Source: Clostridium gelidum
GTDB taxonomy: Bacteria; Bacillota; Clostridia; Clostridiales; Clostridiaceae
Length of the DNA: 64,000 nt
Direction of reading: 5' to 3'
Assembly: GCF_019977655.1 (NCBI RefSeq)
Contig: NZ_AP024849.1
Coordinates: forward strand, 4,931,001-4,995,000
The notes under the pieces are model-generated. The model was not told the DNA's origin, did not search any database, and saw nothing but the letters and a program-made list of their open reading frames with translations. Shown here piece after piece: positions 17,715 through 27,194 of the stretch (positions are counted from its first letter, which is position 1; each line of letters begins with the position of its first letter). Both the position numbers and the translations under genes were made by a program.

Positions 17715-20075
17715 TTATTTAACAGGTGCTGGCTTTATGTCCCAAATCTCATCAGCATATTGCTTTATAGTTCTGTCACTAGAGAAATAGCCTGCATTAT
17801 AAAGGTTAGCAAAACATTTTTGAGCCCATTTCTTTTGATCTTTATAATCTTCAAATACTCTTTCTTGTGTATTTTTAAATGAGTCAAAATCAGCAAGTAC
17901 ATAATATTGATCTCTTTCTTCTAGTAAAGCATTATATAAATCTTCGAAATATCCTGTATGACCATCATCTAATGTACCATTAATTAATGTATCTAATACT
18001 CTCTTGATACTTGGATTTTCTCTATAATACCACTTAGGATCATAGTTATGCTTTATTCTTTCAATATCTTCAACTCTAAGTCCAAATATATAGTTATTCT
18101 CTTCTCCACTTTCTTGAACAATTTCTATATTAGCTCCATCATAAGTTCCAAATGTAGGAGTTGCATTTAACATAAACTTCATATTTCCTGTTCCTGAAGC
18201 TTCTTTTCCAGCCGTAGAAACTTGCTTAGATAAATCAGAACCTGGGAATAACTTTTGTGCATAGGATACTCTATAGTTATGTACAAATACAACTTTAATT
18301 TTCTTAGAAGCATCTACGTCATTGTCAATAAGTCTAGCTATTTCATTTATAAATTTAACGATTCCTTTAGCTCTTCTATATCCTGGGAATGCTTTAGCTC
18401 CAAATATAAATGTAGTCTTTGGTATGTCTAAATTTGGATTTTCTTTAATTCTATAATATAAATCTAAAATATATAAAGCATTTGATAATTGTCTCTTATA
18501 TTCATGCATTCTTTTTACTTGAATATCAAAGATTGAATTTGGATCTACGTCAATTCCTTCTTCTTGTTTAATATACTCTGCTAGTTCAACTTTCTTTTTA
18601 TGTTTAACAGCCATAAGTTTTTTAAGTACTTCATCATCTTCTTTATATTTTTCTAATCCCTTAAGTAATTCTAAATGTTTAACCCAATCTTCACTTCCCA
18701 ATAAGTCCGTTATAAATTCAGATAATTCAGGGTTACAAAGTCTAAGCCATCTTCTTGGAGTAATTCCATTGGTTTTGTTTTGGAATTTATTTGGATATAA
18801 ATTATACCAATTATTTAATTCAGTTGTCTTTAAAAGTTCTGTATGAAGTGCAGCAACTCCATTTACAGCTCTTCCTACAAATATAGCTAAATTAGCCATT
18901 CTCATTTGATCATTTGCAATAATTCTAAAACTCCAAATTGCGCCCTCATCATAACCTTTTTGTCTTAATTCATTCATTAAAGCATCATCAACTTGATATG
19001 CAATTTGTAATATTCTTGGGAATAATCTCTCTATTAATCTTATATCCCATTTTTCTAAAGCTTCTGCAAGTATAGTATGATTTGTATATCCAAAAAATTG
19101 TTTAGCAATATTCAAAGCATTCCAGAAATCAACATTTTCTTCATCTACCAATATTCTTATAAATTCAAGAATTGATATTGTTGGATGAGTATCATTTAAT
19201 TGAGCCACATTATATTTTGCAAATTCTGAAAAATCACTTCCAAATTTAGCTTTATGTTTCTTTATGATATCCTTCATTGATGCACTTGAGAAGAAATATT
19301 GTTGTCTAAGTCTTAATATTTTCCCTGCTTCTGCTGTATCATTTGGGTATAATACTCTTGATATATCTTCTGCTTTATTTCTGCCTGATACTGCTTCAAT
19401 ATATTGTTGATTATTAAATAAATTAAAATCAAATTCTCTTAAAGCTTCACATTGCCATAATCTTAATGTATTAATATTTTTAGTTCCGTATCCTATTATT
19501 GGTACATCATAAGGAACTGCTTTTACTGTCATATCAGAATAATTTATTATTTGAGTTTCATCATCTTTTCTAATACTCCATGCCTCTCCATATTTAAGCC
19601 ATGTATCTTCACATTCAGTTTGAAATCCATTTTCAATATTTTGTTTAAATAATCCATTGCTATATCTTATTCCATATCCCACTAAAGGCATGTCTAAAGT
19701 TGCTGCTGATTCTACAAAACATGCTGCGAGTCTACCAAGTCCTCCATTTCCAAGACCTGCATCTTCTTCAATTTCTTCAATTTTATTTAAGTCTATATTC
19801 AATTCTTTTAATACATCTTTAATTTCATCATATAACCCTAAATTCATTAAATTATTACCTAAGGCTCTACCCATTAAAAATTCTGCTGATAAATAGTATG
19901 CCATTCTCCCTTTATTGTAAGTTTCAGATGTAGTATTCCAATCATCAACGATTTCCTCCAAAACTGTTAATGAAACTGCATTAAAAATTTCATAATCTTG
20001 AGCATCCTTCAGTTTTACCCCATGTTTTACTTTTAAGTATCTTTCAATACCCTCTTTTATTTTTTGTTTTTCCAC
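17715..20075 (-). CDS. glgP: Glycogen/maltodextrin phosphorylase
   Basis: 786 aa. The family segments are intact: AEFLMGR near 64-70, GLGRLAACF (112-120), TNHTILAEALEKW (331-343), and the pyridoxal-phosphate site EASGTGNMKF with Lys633. It releases glucose-1-phosphate from the non-reducing ends of alpha-1,4-glucans. The start is GTG at 20075 with GGAAGG upstream, only 3 nt after the malQ stop, so the genes are co-transcribed and probably coupled. With the LacI regulator and 4-alpha-glucanotransferase upstream it forms a maltodextrin/glycogen degradation operon. No ADP-glucose synthesis genes are in the window. Confidence 0.96.
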   Translation of the reverse strand: MEKQKIKEGIERYLKVKHGVKLKDAQDYEIFNAVSLTVLEEIVDDWNTTSETYNKGRMAYYLSAEFLMGRALGNNLMNLGLYDEIKDVLKELNIDLNKIEEIEEDAGLGNGGLGRLAACFVESAATLDMPLVGYGIRYSNGLFKQNIENGFQTECEDTWLKYGEAWSIRKDDETQIINYSDMTVKAVPYDVPIIGYGTKNINTLRLWQCEALREFDFNLFNNQQYIEAVSGRNKAEDISRVLYPNDTAEAGKILRLRQQYFFSSASMKDIIKKHKAKFGSDFSEFAKYNVAQLNDTHPTISILEFIRILVDEENVDFWNALNIAKQFFGYTNHTILAEALEKWDIRLIERLFPRILQIAYQVDDALMNELRQKGYDEGAIWSFRIIANDQMRMANLAIFVGRAVNGVAALHTELLKTTELNNWYNLYPNKFQNKTNGITPRRWLRLCNPELSEFITDLLGSEDWVKHLELLKGLEKYKEDDEVLKKLMAVKHKKKVELAEYIKQEEGIDVDPNSIFDIQVKRMHEYKRQLSNALYILDLYYRIKENPNLDIPKTTFIFGAKAFPGYRRAKGIVKFINEIARLIDNDVDASKKIKVVFVHNYRVSYAQKLFPGSDLSKQVSTAGKEASGTGNMKFMLNATPTFGTYDGANIEIVQESGEENNYIFGLRVEDIERIKHNYDPKWYYRENPSIKRVLDTLINGTLDDGHTGYFEDLYNALLEERDQYYVLADFDSFKNTQERVFEDYKDQKKWAQKCFANLYNAGYFSSDRTIKQYADEIWDIKPAPVK

Positions 20076-20078
20076 TGT

Positions 20079-21575
20079 TTATTCACACCTTCCATAAATT
20101 CTAGTTAATATATAAATTTTATTTGCTAGCTCATTTGTGAAGACGCCATCTTTTGCTCTCCAACACCAATTGTTTTCCATTGTCGAAGGAAAATTAATTC
20201 TTGCTTCATTGCCAAGATTTAAGAAATCCTGCATAAGTGCAATGGAAGTATTTGCAACACTTCCCCATATTCCTCTTATAGTTCCCCAATTATACCCTTC
20301 TTCTTCAGTCAATTTTAAATATTCAATTGCATTTTCAACTTCAGCTTTGTTGCCTGTAGTTTCAATCCAACCGCGTGCTGTATCATTATCATGTGTTCCT
20401 GTATAAGCCACACAATTTTGTTCATAATTATGTGGTAGATATGGATTTTCACTTTCACCAGAAAATGCAAATGCTAATACTTTCATGCCTGGAAAGCCTG
20501 TCTTTTTTCTAAAGCTTATAGTTTCTTCAGTTAGTAATCCTAAATCTTCCGCTATAATATTTATATCTCCAAGCTCTTCTTTTATTGCATCAAATAATTT
20601 CATTTCCGGGCCTTTTACCCACTCTCCATTTTTTGCTGTTGTATCTCCATAAGGTATCGCCCAATAAGCTTCAAATCCCCTAAAATGATCTATTCGGAGT
20701 ACATCATAAAGTTTTAGACTTTGCTTAATTCTATCTACCCACCATCTATAACCAGTCTTATTAAGGTATTTCCAATTATAAATAGGATTTCCCCAAAGTT
20801 GCCCCGTTTCTGAAAATGCATCCGGTGGGCATCCTGCAATTTTTATTGGTTTTAAAGTTTTCTGATCCAACAAAAATATTTTTGGATTACTCCATAAATC
20901 AGAACTATCTTCTGCCACGTATATTGGAATATCCCCTATAATTTCAATCTCCAATTTATTTACATAATCTTTTAAATTCTTCCATTGCTTAAAAAATTCA
21001 TATTGCAAAAATTTCCAATACTCTATTTCATCCGTAAGCTGCTCTTTTTTTATTTTTAAAGTTTTTTCTTTTCTTAGTCTAATATTATCATCCCATGTTT
21101 GAGAACTTTCTAAATTAAACTCAGCTTTGACTGACATAAACAAAGCATAATCATCAAGCCAAGATGCTTCTATTTCTTCAAAACTTTTTAAATCCTCTGG
21201 TTTATTATTTTTTTTAGAATTTTCATATGCAAGTCTTAATACTTTCATCTTTTCTGTAAATATTAATCCATAATCTATTACTTCTGAATTATCTCCCCAG
21301 CTTATCTGATTATAATCATTTTTATTTAGTAATCCATCCTTTTCTAAAATATCAAAATCAATAAAGTATGGATTCCCAGCAAATGCTGAAAATGACTGAT
21401 ATGGGGAATCTCCATAGCTCGTTTGACCCAAAGGGAGTATTTGCCAATACCTTTGACCAGCCTTTTTTAAAAAGTCTGCAAATTCATATGCTTCTTTTCC
21501 AAATGTACCTATTCCATATTTACCTGGTAGAGATGCTATGTGCATAATAATCCCACTACCTCTTTTCATTCTCAT
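20079..21575 (-). CDS. malQ: 4-alpha-glucanotransferase (amylomaltase, GH77)
   Basis: 498 aa. The N-terminus has the GH77 IMHIASLPGKYGIGTFG motif. The catalytic nucleophile lies in VLRIDHFRGFEAYW, the acid/base in IIAEDLG, and the stabilising Asp in TGTHDNDTARGW. The enzyme disproportionates maltodextrins so that phosphorylase can act. The start codon could be either ATG of ATGAGAATG after GGGGG. It lies 27 nt after the LacI gene and 3 nt before glgP in the same direction. Confidence 0.96.
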   Translation of the reverse strand: MRMKRGSGIIMHIASLPGKYGIGTFGKEAYEFADFLKKAGQRYWQILPLGQTSYGDSPYQSFSAFAGNPYFIDFDILEKDGLLNKNDYNQISWGDNSEVIDYGLIFTEKMKVLRLAYENSKKNNKPEDLKSFEEIEASWLDDYALFMSVKAEFNLESSQTWDDNIRLRKEKTLKIKKEQLTDEIEYWKFLQYEFFKQWKNLKDYVNKLEIEIIGDIPIYVAEDSSDLWSNPKIFLLDQKTLKPIKIAGCPPDAFSETGQLWGNPIYNWKYLNKTGYRWWVDRIKQSLKLYDVLRIDHFRGFEAYWAIPYGDTTAKNGEWVKGPEMKLFDAIKEELGDINIIAEDLGLLTEETISFRKKTGFPGMKVLAFAFSGESENPYLPHNYEQNCVAYTGTHDNDTARGWIETTGNKAEVENAIEYLKLTEEEGYNWGTIRGIWGSVANTSIALMQDFLNLGNEARINFPSTMENNWCWRAKDGVFTNELANKIYILTRIYGRCE

Positions 21576-21601
21576 TCCCCCAACCCCTCAATTGTTTAAA
21601 A

Positions 21602-22621
21602 TTATAGATTGCATAAATCAAAACATGAATCTCTCTCAATTAATTTAGTTTCCAATAGTACATGTTTGTTTTCCGTCTCGCCCTTTATTAGTGACATTAA
21701 TAAGTTTATACTCATTTCTGCCATTAACTTCTTTGGTTGTTTTACAGTTGTGATACTTGGATTATAAAATTCACTTTCATCCATACCATCAAAGCCAACT
21801 ATTGAAATATCCTTTGGAATTCTTAATCCACTATCAAGTATTGCTTTAGCTGCTCCAACTGCCATAATATCCGAAAAAGCAAATACTGCTGTAATGTCTT
21901 TTCTTTTTTTCAATAATTCTAAAGTTGCCGTGTAGGCTCCTTTGCTTGAATATTGTCCTATTAAAATCAAATCATTTTCTTTGTCTATTCCTTTTTCATC
22001 TAAGGCTTTTTTATATCCTTCTAACCGCCACAAGCTTACTCCCATATCATTAACGTCCCCTAAAATTAGTGCTATATTTTTATGACCCTTATTTATTAAA
22101 TAGGTTGTTGCATCATATGCGCCTTTTACATTATCTATACCTATTGATGAATAATATATCTTTCCTTGTTTTGAAATAGTATTTACAGATGTTAATACTA
22201 TAGGTACATTTATTTCTTTAAAACAGTCATCTGTAATTTCAGTAAAATTACCGCCTAAACATATAACACCCTGTAGCCTTTTTTCTTTTACAAAAGCTAT
22301 TAAAGTATCAACATCTTGATAAATATTATAATCATTTTGGCGCATTATCATTGTATATCCATTTTCATTTATAATTCTTCCTATAACATTGGTTATTTGA
22401 GAAAAAAATGGATTAAATACTCCTTTTACTAAAATACCAATATTCTTTGTATTATGTTGTTTTAATATCCTAGCACTATTATTAGGTATGTAATTACTCT
22501 CTCTTATAATTCCCAAAACTTTTTCTCGCGTACTTTCTTTGACATCAGTATGATTATTAAGAACTCTTGAAACTGTACTAACGCCAACTTGTGCCAATTT
22601 TGCTATATCTTTTATATTCAT
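21602..22621 (-). CDS. LacI-family transcriptional regulator (MalR-like)
   Basis: 339 aa. The N-terminal helix-turn-helix is textbook LacI (IKDIAKLAQVGVSTVSRVLNN, hinge through STREKVLGIIRE). A periplasmic-binding-protein-like effector domain follows (NIGILVKGVFNPFF, VFAFSDIMAVGAAKA, GFDGMDESEFYNPSITTV). As first gene of the malQ-glgP operon it most likely represses that operon and itself in response to maltose or maltodextrin. An operator-like palindrome with central CG lies 37 nt upstream of the ATG. A CAGGAG site supports the start. Confidence 0.92.
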   Translation of the reverse strand: MNIKDIAKLAQVGVSTVSRVLNNHTDVKESTREKVLGIIRESNYIPNNSARILKQHNTKNIGILVKGVFNPFFSQITNVIGRIINENGYTMIMRQNDYNIYQDVDTLIAFVKEKRLQGVICLGGNFTEITDDCFKEINVPIVLTSVNTISKQGKIYYSSIGIDNVKGAYDATTYLINKGHKNIALILGDVNDMGVSLWRLEGYKKALDEKGIDKENDLILIGQYSSKGAYTATLELLKKRKDITAVFAFSDIMAVGAAKAILDSGLRIPKDISIVGFDGMDESEFYNPSITTVKQPKKLMAEMSINLLMSLIKGETENKHVLLETKLIERDSCFDLCNL

Positions 22622-22658
22622 ATGCTTTCTCCTGTACTACTATTTAAATATAGTACTT

Positions 22659-22672
22659 CGGTATCGTTACCG
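22659..22672 (-). promoter_or_regulatory. Candidate LacI-family operator upstream of the lacI-malQ-glgP operon
   Basis: CGGTATCGTTACCG pairs at six of seven positions around a central CG, the hallmark of LacI-family operators. A second inverted repeat, GTACTA (22634-22639) with TAGTAC (22651-22656), lies between it and the ribosome binding site. Confidence 0.6.
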
Positions 22673-22874
22673 TTTTTAGTTAGTTTAATCTTAAATTATG
22701 TTTATGAATTTGAAATTCTTGTTATTGATTTTAGCTTCTATAATAAATTTTAAACATACAATATTATATTCGTTCCATTTTTAATAATGTTTATGAAATA
22801 TAATTTATTTTACTTCAACTTAATAACATTTTAACAAACCTTAAATATTTATACAATAATTTAACAAATAAAAA

Positions 22875-22920
22875 ATCTTTTCAAAAAAAATTAACCTTTA
22901 TAATATTTTTTTGAAAAGAT
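22875..22920 (-). terminator. Intrinsic terminator after the CdaR-type regulator
   Basis: ATCTTTTCAAAAAAA (22875-22889) pairs with TTTTTTTGAAAAGAT (22906-22920), and the minus-strand product ends in a T-run. It begins 20 nt past the stop codon at 22940. The rest of the 22622-22939 gap holds the lacI promoter region. Confidence 0.75.
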
Positions 22921-22939
22921 CTCTTATTTCTATTTTAAC

Positions 22940-23884
22940 TTATATTTTATTTTTCTGTTTCCAAATAAAGAAAGCTATTTTAAACAATGATGCATCATTA
23001 AATTTTCTAATATCATAATCAGTGTACTTTTGAATCTTATCTAATCTATAAATTAAAGTATTTCTATGAACATACAATTCTTTTGATGCTTCACTTAAAT
23101 TTAAATCTAATTTAAAGAAAACTTCTATTGTTTTTATCATATCTTCATCTAATTTGGAGAAACTATCATTAAAATCATCTAGAACTTTTTCCTTAGTCTC
23201 TTCATGTAAATTATCCATAATTTTTTCAAATAAAAGACTATTTTGTCCAAATATCATTGAAGATAATTTATATTTTTTAGCCAAAGCAATTTTATACATA
23301 TTTTCGCTATATAAATCACTTAAAAATTCATAATCTTGAATATGAGAAAAACTTATACGGCATTTTTGATAAAGAGAAATATATATTGTCTCACTTATAC
23401 TTGATACATGCTCATTTATATCTTCAAATACTCCTATTAAAATTATACTATCTTCATAATTTAATATTATAATATCAGTATCATTATAAATGTTTTTTAA
23501 AGCATCTAATGATTCTATTAATTTCTCTTTTACACTTATTGTAATTAAAAATGTATCTTCCTTTGTTTGTGGTAAAACTTCTTTTATTTTCTCTTTTGAT
23601 ATACTTAAATTTTGCAATAATTGAGTAATAACTTTTTCTTTTTTATTATAATCATCTTTATATTTATCTTTAATACAAAATTCTAATATTTTCATAGAAT
23701 CTTTGTACTTTTCTTCAATTTTTATTTTAAATTGTTTTGTTCCAATTAAAAATTTACTTTCTAATAAATTATCTTTATGAGAATCGAGATTAGCTTTAAA
23801 TATTATTTCATCATCCATATAAATCTCAAAAGGTATTTCACAATTTTCATATATTTCTTTAAGATATTTAACTAATCCCTTCAT
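22940..23884 (-). CDS. CdaR/PucR-type helix-turn-helix regulator
   Basis: 314 aa. The C-terminal 40 residues hold the PucR-class HTH (LSEASKELYVHRNTLIYRL), normally placed at the extreme C-terminus as here. The middle is a GGDEF-like or divergent sensory region, and the N-terminus is not recognisable. Members of this class (CdaR, PucR) activate carbohydrate-acid or purine catabolism. The gene lies directly downstream of the sugar ABC ATPase gene but is separated from it by a terminator hairpin. Its target is not evident. A GAGGTG site supports the ATG. Confidence 0.8.
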   Translation of the reverse strand: MKGLVKYLKEIYENCEIPFEIYMDDEIIFKANLDSHKDNLLESKFLIGTKQFKIKIEEKYKDSMKILEFCIKDKYKDDYNKKEKVITQLLQNLSISKEKIKEVLPQTKEDTFLITISVKEKLIESLDALKNIYNDTDIIILNYEDSIILIGVFEDINEHVSSISETIYISLYQKCRISFSHIQDYEFLSDLYSENMYKIALAKKYKLSSMIFGQNSLLFEKIMDNLHEETKEKVLDDFNDSFSKLDEDMIKTIEVFFKLDLNLSEASKELYVHRNTLIYRLDKIQKYTDYDIRKFNDASLFKIAFFIWKQKNKI

Positions 23885-24011
23885 TTTATCACCTCAACTA
23901 TTTTTTCACCCACAAGGGTCGCAATGTGCCCTCAAGTGTCACAATATCCCCGCAGAAGGTATCTAATCTTATGTTAACCGTTGTAATACTAATATATTCC
24001 TAGAAAATACT

Positions 24012-24055
24012 AACTAAATTCAGGCGGAGCATAAAACTCCACCTGAATTTAGTTT
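24012..24055 (-). terminator. Intrinsic terminator after the sugar ABC ATPase gene
   Basis: CTAAATTCAGG-GGAG pairs with CTCC-CCTGAATTTAG in a long stem with one mismatch and a 7-nt loop, starting 18 nt beyond the stop at 24073. Confidence 0.75.
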
Positions 24056-24072
24056 CACTTTGTATGATTATA

Positions 24073-25182
24073 TTAACATATTCTTAATTCTGTTTCTTTA
24101 TCAAATACATGAATATTTTCGTGTTCTACATACAATTTAATTTTATCCTTAGGTTGAGATTTAGAACTTCCATCAAGTCTTGCAGTCATATCATTATTTC
24201 CTGATTTGAAATAAATATAACTTTCAGCTCCCATACGTTCTACAACTTCCACTTCTCCAGTAAGAGTTGCAGCTGGGTTGTTTGAAATAAGTTCTTCATT
24301 ATCATCTAAGTGCTCTGGTCTAATACCAAATACTACTTCTTTTCCTACATATCCATTGTCTTTTAATACTTTTGCTTTATCGTCAGTAAATACTATACTG
24401 TTTTCTTCAAAGTTACAATATATTTTTCCTTCTTTTTCTACAACAATACCATTTACTAAATTCATTTGAGGACTTCCAATGAATCCTGCAACAAATAAAT
24501 TAATTGGCATATTATATAGGTCAAGAGGAGTTGCAACTTGTTGAACTATACCATCTTTCATTACAACAATTCTAGTTCCCATTGTTAATGCTTCAACTTG
24601 GTCATGTGTAACATATATAAATGTTGTTTCTAAAGTTTGATAAAGTTTTGATATTACTGTTCTCATTTGAACTCTTAGTTTTGCATCAAGATTTGATAAA
24701 GGTTCATCCATTAAGAATACTTTTGGTTCTCTAACAATAGCACGTCCAAGTGCAACTCTTTGTCTTTGACCTCCTGATAAAGCCTTTGGCTTTCTATCTA
24801 ATAAATGTTCAATATCTAATCTTTTTGCTGCATCTCTAACCTTTTTTTCTATTTCTTCTTTAGGTGCTTTTCTTAATTTTAAAGCAAAAGCCATATTATC
24901 ATATACAGTCATGTGTGGATATAATGCATAGTTTTGGAATACCATTGCTATATCTCTTTCCTTAGGTTCTACATCATTAACTAATTTTCCACCTATATAT
25001 AATTCACCTTTAGATATTTCTTCAAGTCCTGCAATCATTCTTAAAGTAGTTGATTTACCGCAACCTGATGGTCCAACAAAAACGATAAATTCTTTATCTG
25101 CAATTTCCAAGTTAAAATCTTTAACCGCAGTTACATCCCCTTCATAAACTTTATAAATATGTTGTAGTGACAAATCTGCCAT
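24073..25182 (-). CDS. msmK: Sugar ABC transporter ATP-binding protein (MsmK/UgpC/MalK class)
   Basis: 369 aa from ATG 25182, chosen because GGGAGG lies 8-9 nt upstream. An in-frame start at 25209 would place that site inside the gene. Walker A is GPSGCGKST (37-45) and the signature is LSGGQ (135-139). The C-terminal TOBE/regulatory domain of about 130 residues (GIRPEHLDDNE segment) is typical of MalK/MsmK. No permease or solute-binding genes are nearby, so this is an orphan ATPase that probably energises several sugar importers, as MsmK does in streptococci. It follows the glycogen genes and precedes a CdaR-type regulator. Confidence 0.92.
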   Translation of the reverse strand: MADLSLQHIYKVYEGDVTAVKDFNLEIADKEFIVFVGPSGCGKSTTLRMIAGLEEISKGELYIGGKLVNDVEPKERDIAMVFQNYALYPHMTVYDNMAFALKLRKAPKEEIEKKVRDAAKRLDIEHLLDRKPKALSGGQRQRVALGRAIVREPKVFLMDEPLSNLDAKLRVQMRTVISKLYQTLETTFIYVTHDQVEALTMGTRIVVMKDGIVQQVATPLDLYNMPINLFVAGFIGSPQMNLVNGIVVEKEGKIYCNFEENSIVFTDDKAKVLKDNGYVGKEVVFGIRPEHLDDNEELISNNPAATLTGEVEVVERMGAESYIYFKSGNNDMTARLDGSSKSQPKDKIKLYVEHENIHVFDKETELRIC

Positions 25183-25319
25183 AATTATTTCCTCCCTTAT
25201 CTCATTCATATATTTCCTGATTTTTATTTTCTTATTTGCTATAAATCTATTCTACTATATGTAACCCTTTTAATACTATATTGAAAATTTACAAAACTAT
25301 ATTAGCTTTTTTGTGAAAT

Positions 25320-25348
25320 AATATAAAAGAATAATATTCTTTTATATT
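25320..25348 (-). terminator. Weak hairpin after the transglutaminase-like gene
   Basis: AATATAAAAGAAT (25320-25332) pairs perfectly with ATTCTTTTATATT (25336-25348), 2 nt past the stop codon. It is all AT apart from two pairs and the T-tract is poor. Confidence 0.45.
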
Positions 25349-25349
25349 A

Positions 25350-26111
25350 TTAATATTTCTTCAGTGCTTTAGGATACTTTTCTCTATCCCAACTATAATT
25401 ATTGGCGATCAGGTCATCATCTCCTACTAAGAAATATTTATCTTTTTCAATAGAATCATTATTTGTAATATCTAATTGATACCAGTTTCCTTGAATCTTA
25501 ACACTATTCCATGAATGTAGAATATCTTTAATCTTTCCAACAACAATCCTATTTTCTATACCAGCATAATTAAACATCTTATAAGCAGTCATTGAATATC
25601 CTTGACATACAGCTACTGATGTAGTTAATCCCGAATAAACACTTATTGATTTTAATGTATAATCATATTCGTATCTATTAACTATATAATCATTTATAAC
25701 TCTTACCTTTTCTAAATCAGACATTTTTGTATTGATTATAGACTTGATAATACCTTCTAATTCAGTTTCTATATATTTTTCCTGTTCCCTTGTAGTTAAA
25801 TAAGTTGCATCTATAGTTGTTTCTATACCATTTTCTGTACTATTCGCCCTAGGTTTTATTTCTAACCATGATCTTTCCAAATAATCATCCTTAGAATATG
25901 CATCATCAATACACTTACGTATATTATCTTCAAATTCTTTCCTTGTTCCTGTATATAAAAAAGTGAAATTTGAATCTCTATTTTCAAAATGTTTATAAAT
26001 ACTATTTTCCATATCTTCTAATTTCTGAACTTTCTCATATGCAAATGCTGTCATCGTCATAATTTGCATTATAGTACATGCAATTATCATAGTTTTTAAA
26101 AATCTTTTCAT
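25350..26111 (-). CDS. Secreted transglutaminase-like (papain-fold) protein
   Basis: 253 aa. A signal peptide is seen (about 1-24, ending AFAYE). The transglutaminase-like core has Cys169 in VAVCQGYS, His199 in ILHSWN and Asp214 in WYQLDIT, in the correct order for a Cys-His-Asp triad. Such domains act as cell-surface peptidases, cross-linkers or binding modules. The N-terminal 100 residues are not recognised. It appears monocistronic, divergent from the C26 peptidase gene. The MoxR/DUF58 partner in B. subtilis (YebA) also has a transglutaminase domain, but this gene is 12 kb away and not multi-spanning. Confidence 0.85.
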   Translation of the reverse strand: MKRFLKTMIIACTIMQIMTMTAFAYEKVQKLEDMENSIYKHFENRDSNFTFLYTGTRKEFEDNIRKCIDDAYSKDDYLERSWLEIKPRANSTENGIETTIDATYLTTREQEKYIETELEGIIKSIINTKMSDLEKVRVINDYIVNRYEYDYTLKSISVYSGLTTSVAVCQGYSMTAYKMFNYAGIENRIVVGKIKDILHSWNSVKIQGNWYQLDITNNDSIEKDKYFLVGDDDLIANNYSWDREKYPKALKKY

Positions 26112-26272
26112 TAATATATCCCCCTAAAACTATTCCTTTTATCTTAAGTTTATAAAAAAATCCATTCTATTCATTTCTATTTTACTTGCTTTATTTATTT
26201 TGTAAATATTTATTTTACATTTTGTTTATATTTTCTTTAGAATCTTTCTATATTTATACCATAAAACTCCAA

Positions 26273-26301
26273 TTGACAATATTTACTTGTGCTTATATAG
26301 T
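26273..26301 (+). promoter_or_regulatory. Sigma-A promoter for the peptidase C26 gene
   Basis: TTGACA (26273-26278) and TATAGT (26296-26301) are separated by exactly 17 nt on the plus strand, about 35 nt ahead of the start codon. Confidence 0.75.
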
Positions 26302-26337
26302 ATAATTTATAGACATTTTAATGGAGGTAATATTATT

Positions 26338-27066
26338 ATGAAAAAACCTATTATTGGTATAAATTCAAGTAGAGTTATTAAGCATGAAACTGCTTATTCT
26401 CATTCTGTTATAGAGTCACTCAGTAACGATTATGTAGAATCAATAATCAAAGCTGGCGGAATTCCTGTTATACTTCCTATTCTTAATGATGAAGAATCAA
26501 TTAGGAGACAAATTGAACTTCTTGATGGTGTTCTACTTTCAGGTGGTATAGATATAAATCCTTTAGTATACAATGAAGAACCGTCTCCTAAATTAGGTTA
26601 TATATTCCCTGATAGAGATACTTTTGATATTTTAATAGTTAAAATAGCTTGTGAACTTAATAAGCCTATTTTAGCCATATGCAGAGGTCAACAAATTTTA
26701 AATGTTGCCTTCGGTGGTACCTTGTATCAAGATTTGTCCGATATGGAAGGTAGTTATATTAAACATCAACAACAAACAAAAGATGGTGCCGCAACACACA
26801 CAATAGACATTACTCCAAATTCAATTTTACACAGTATACTCGGGAATTCTATTGTTACTAATAGTTTTCATCATCAAGCAATCAAAGTTTTAGCTCCTGG
26901 TTTTAAAGTTACTGCTTATTCTAAAGATAATGTAATTGAAGGGATTGAAAAATGTGATGAAAACTTTGTTGTTGGAGTTCAATTTCACCCTGAAATTATG
27001 ACTGTTTATAATGATACAAATATGCTTAAACTTTTTGAAGCATTTATTAATGCTTCATCAAATTAA
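26338..27066 (+). CDS. Gamma-glutamyl-gamma-aminobutyrate hydrolase-like class I amidotransferase (peptidase C26)
   Basis: 242 aa from ATG 26338, chosen because GGAGG lies just upstream; an earlier in-frame ATG at 26287 has no such site. The N-terminus is IIGINSSRV. The nucleophile is Cys115 in AICRGQQI, and the catalytic His and Glu are in GVQFHPEIM. LLSGGIDINP marks the oxyanion strand. Relatives (PuuD and others) hydrolyse gamma-glutamyl amides in polyamine or glutamate metabolism. It is one of only two plus-strand genes. No other putrescine-pathway genes are present, so the substrate is open. Confidence 0.9.
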   Translation: MKKPIIGINSSRVIKHETAYSHSVIESLSNDYVESIIKAGGIPVILPILNDEESIRRQIELLDGVLLSGGIDINPLVYNEEPSPKLGYIFPDRDTFDILIVKIACELNKPILAICRGQQILNVAFGGTLYQDLSDMEGSYIKHQQQTKDGAATHTIDITPNSILHSILGNSIVTNSFHHQAIKVLAPGFKVTAYSKDNVIEGIEKCDENFVVGVQFHPEIMTVYNDTNMLKLFEAFINASSN

Positions 27067-27127
27067 TTAACTTGTCATAAAGAAATGAATGATAAAGCTA
27101 CATATGCTATATCAAATATCCTTTACG

Positions 27128-27186
27128 CAAAAAAAGCAAGGGAAAGTTAAGGGAAAATACACATAATGTATTCCTTAAATCCTTGC
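27128..27186 (-). terminator. Intrinsic terminator of RNase P RNA
   Basis: GCAAGG(A/G) and CCTTAA arms pair across 27135-27186 (GCAAGGATTTAAGG with CCTTAACTTTCCCTTGC on the minus strand), followed by a run of seven T. It lies just after the 3' end of rnpB. Confidence 0.75.
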
Positions 27187-27194
27187 AATTACTT

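Noticed and set aside
25350..26111. Transglutaminase-like gene as the missing member of the MoxR/DUF58 block
   Set aside because: It is 12 kb away and separately transcribed. It has a signal peptide and no multi-spanning N-terminal domain, unlike the transglutaminase partner in YeaC/YeaD-type operons.
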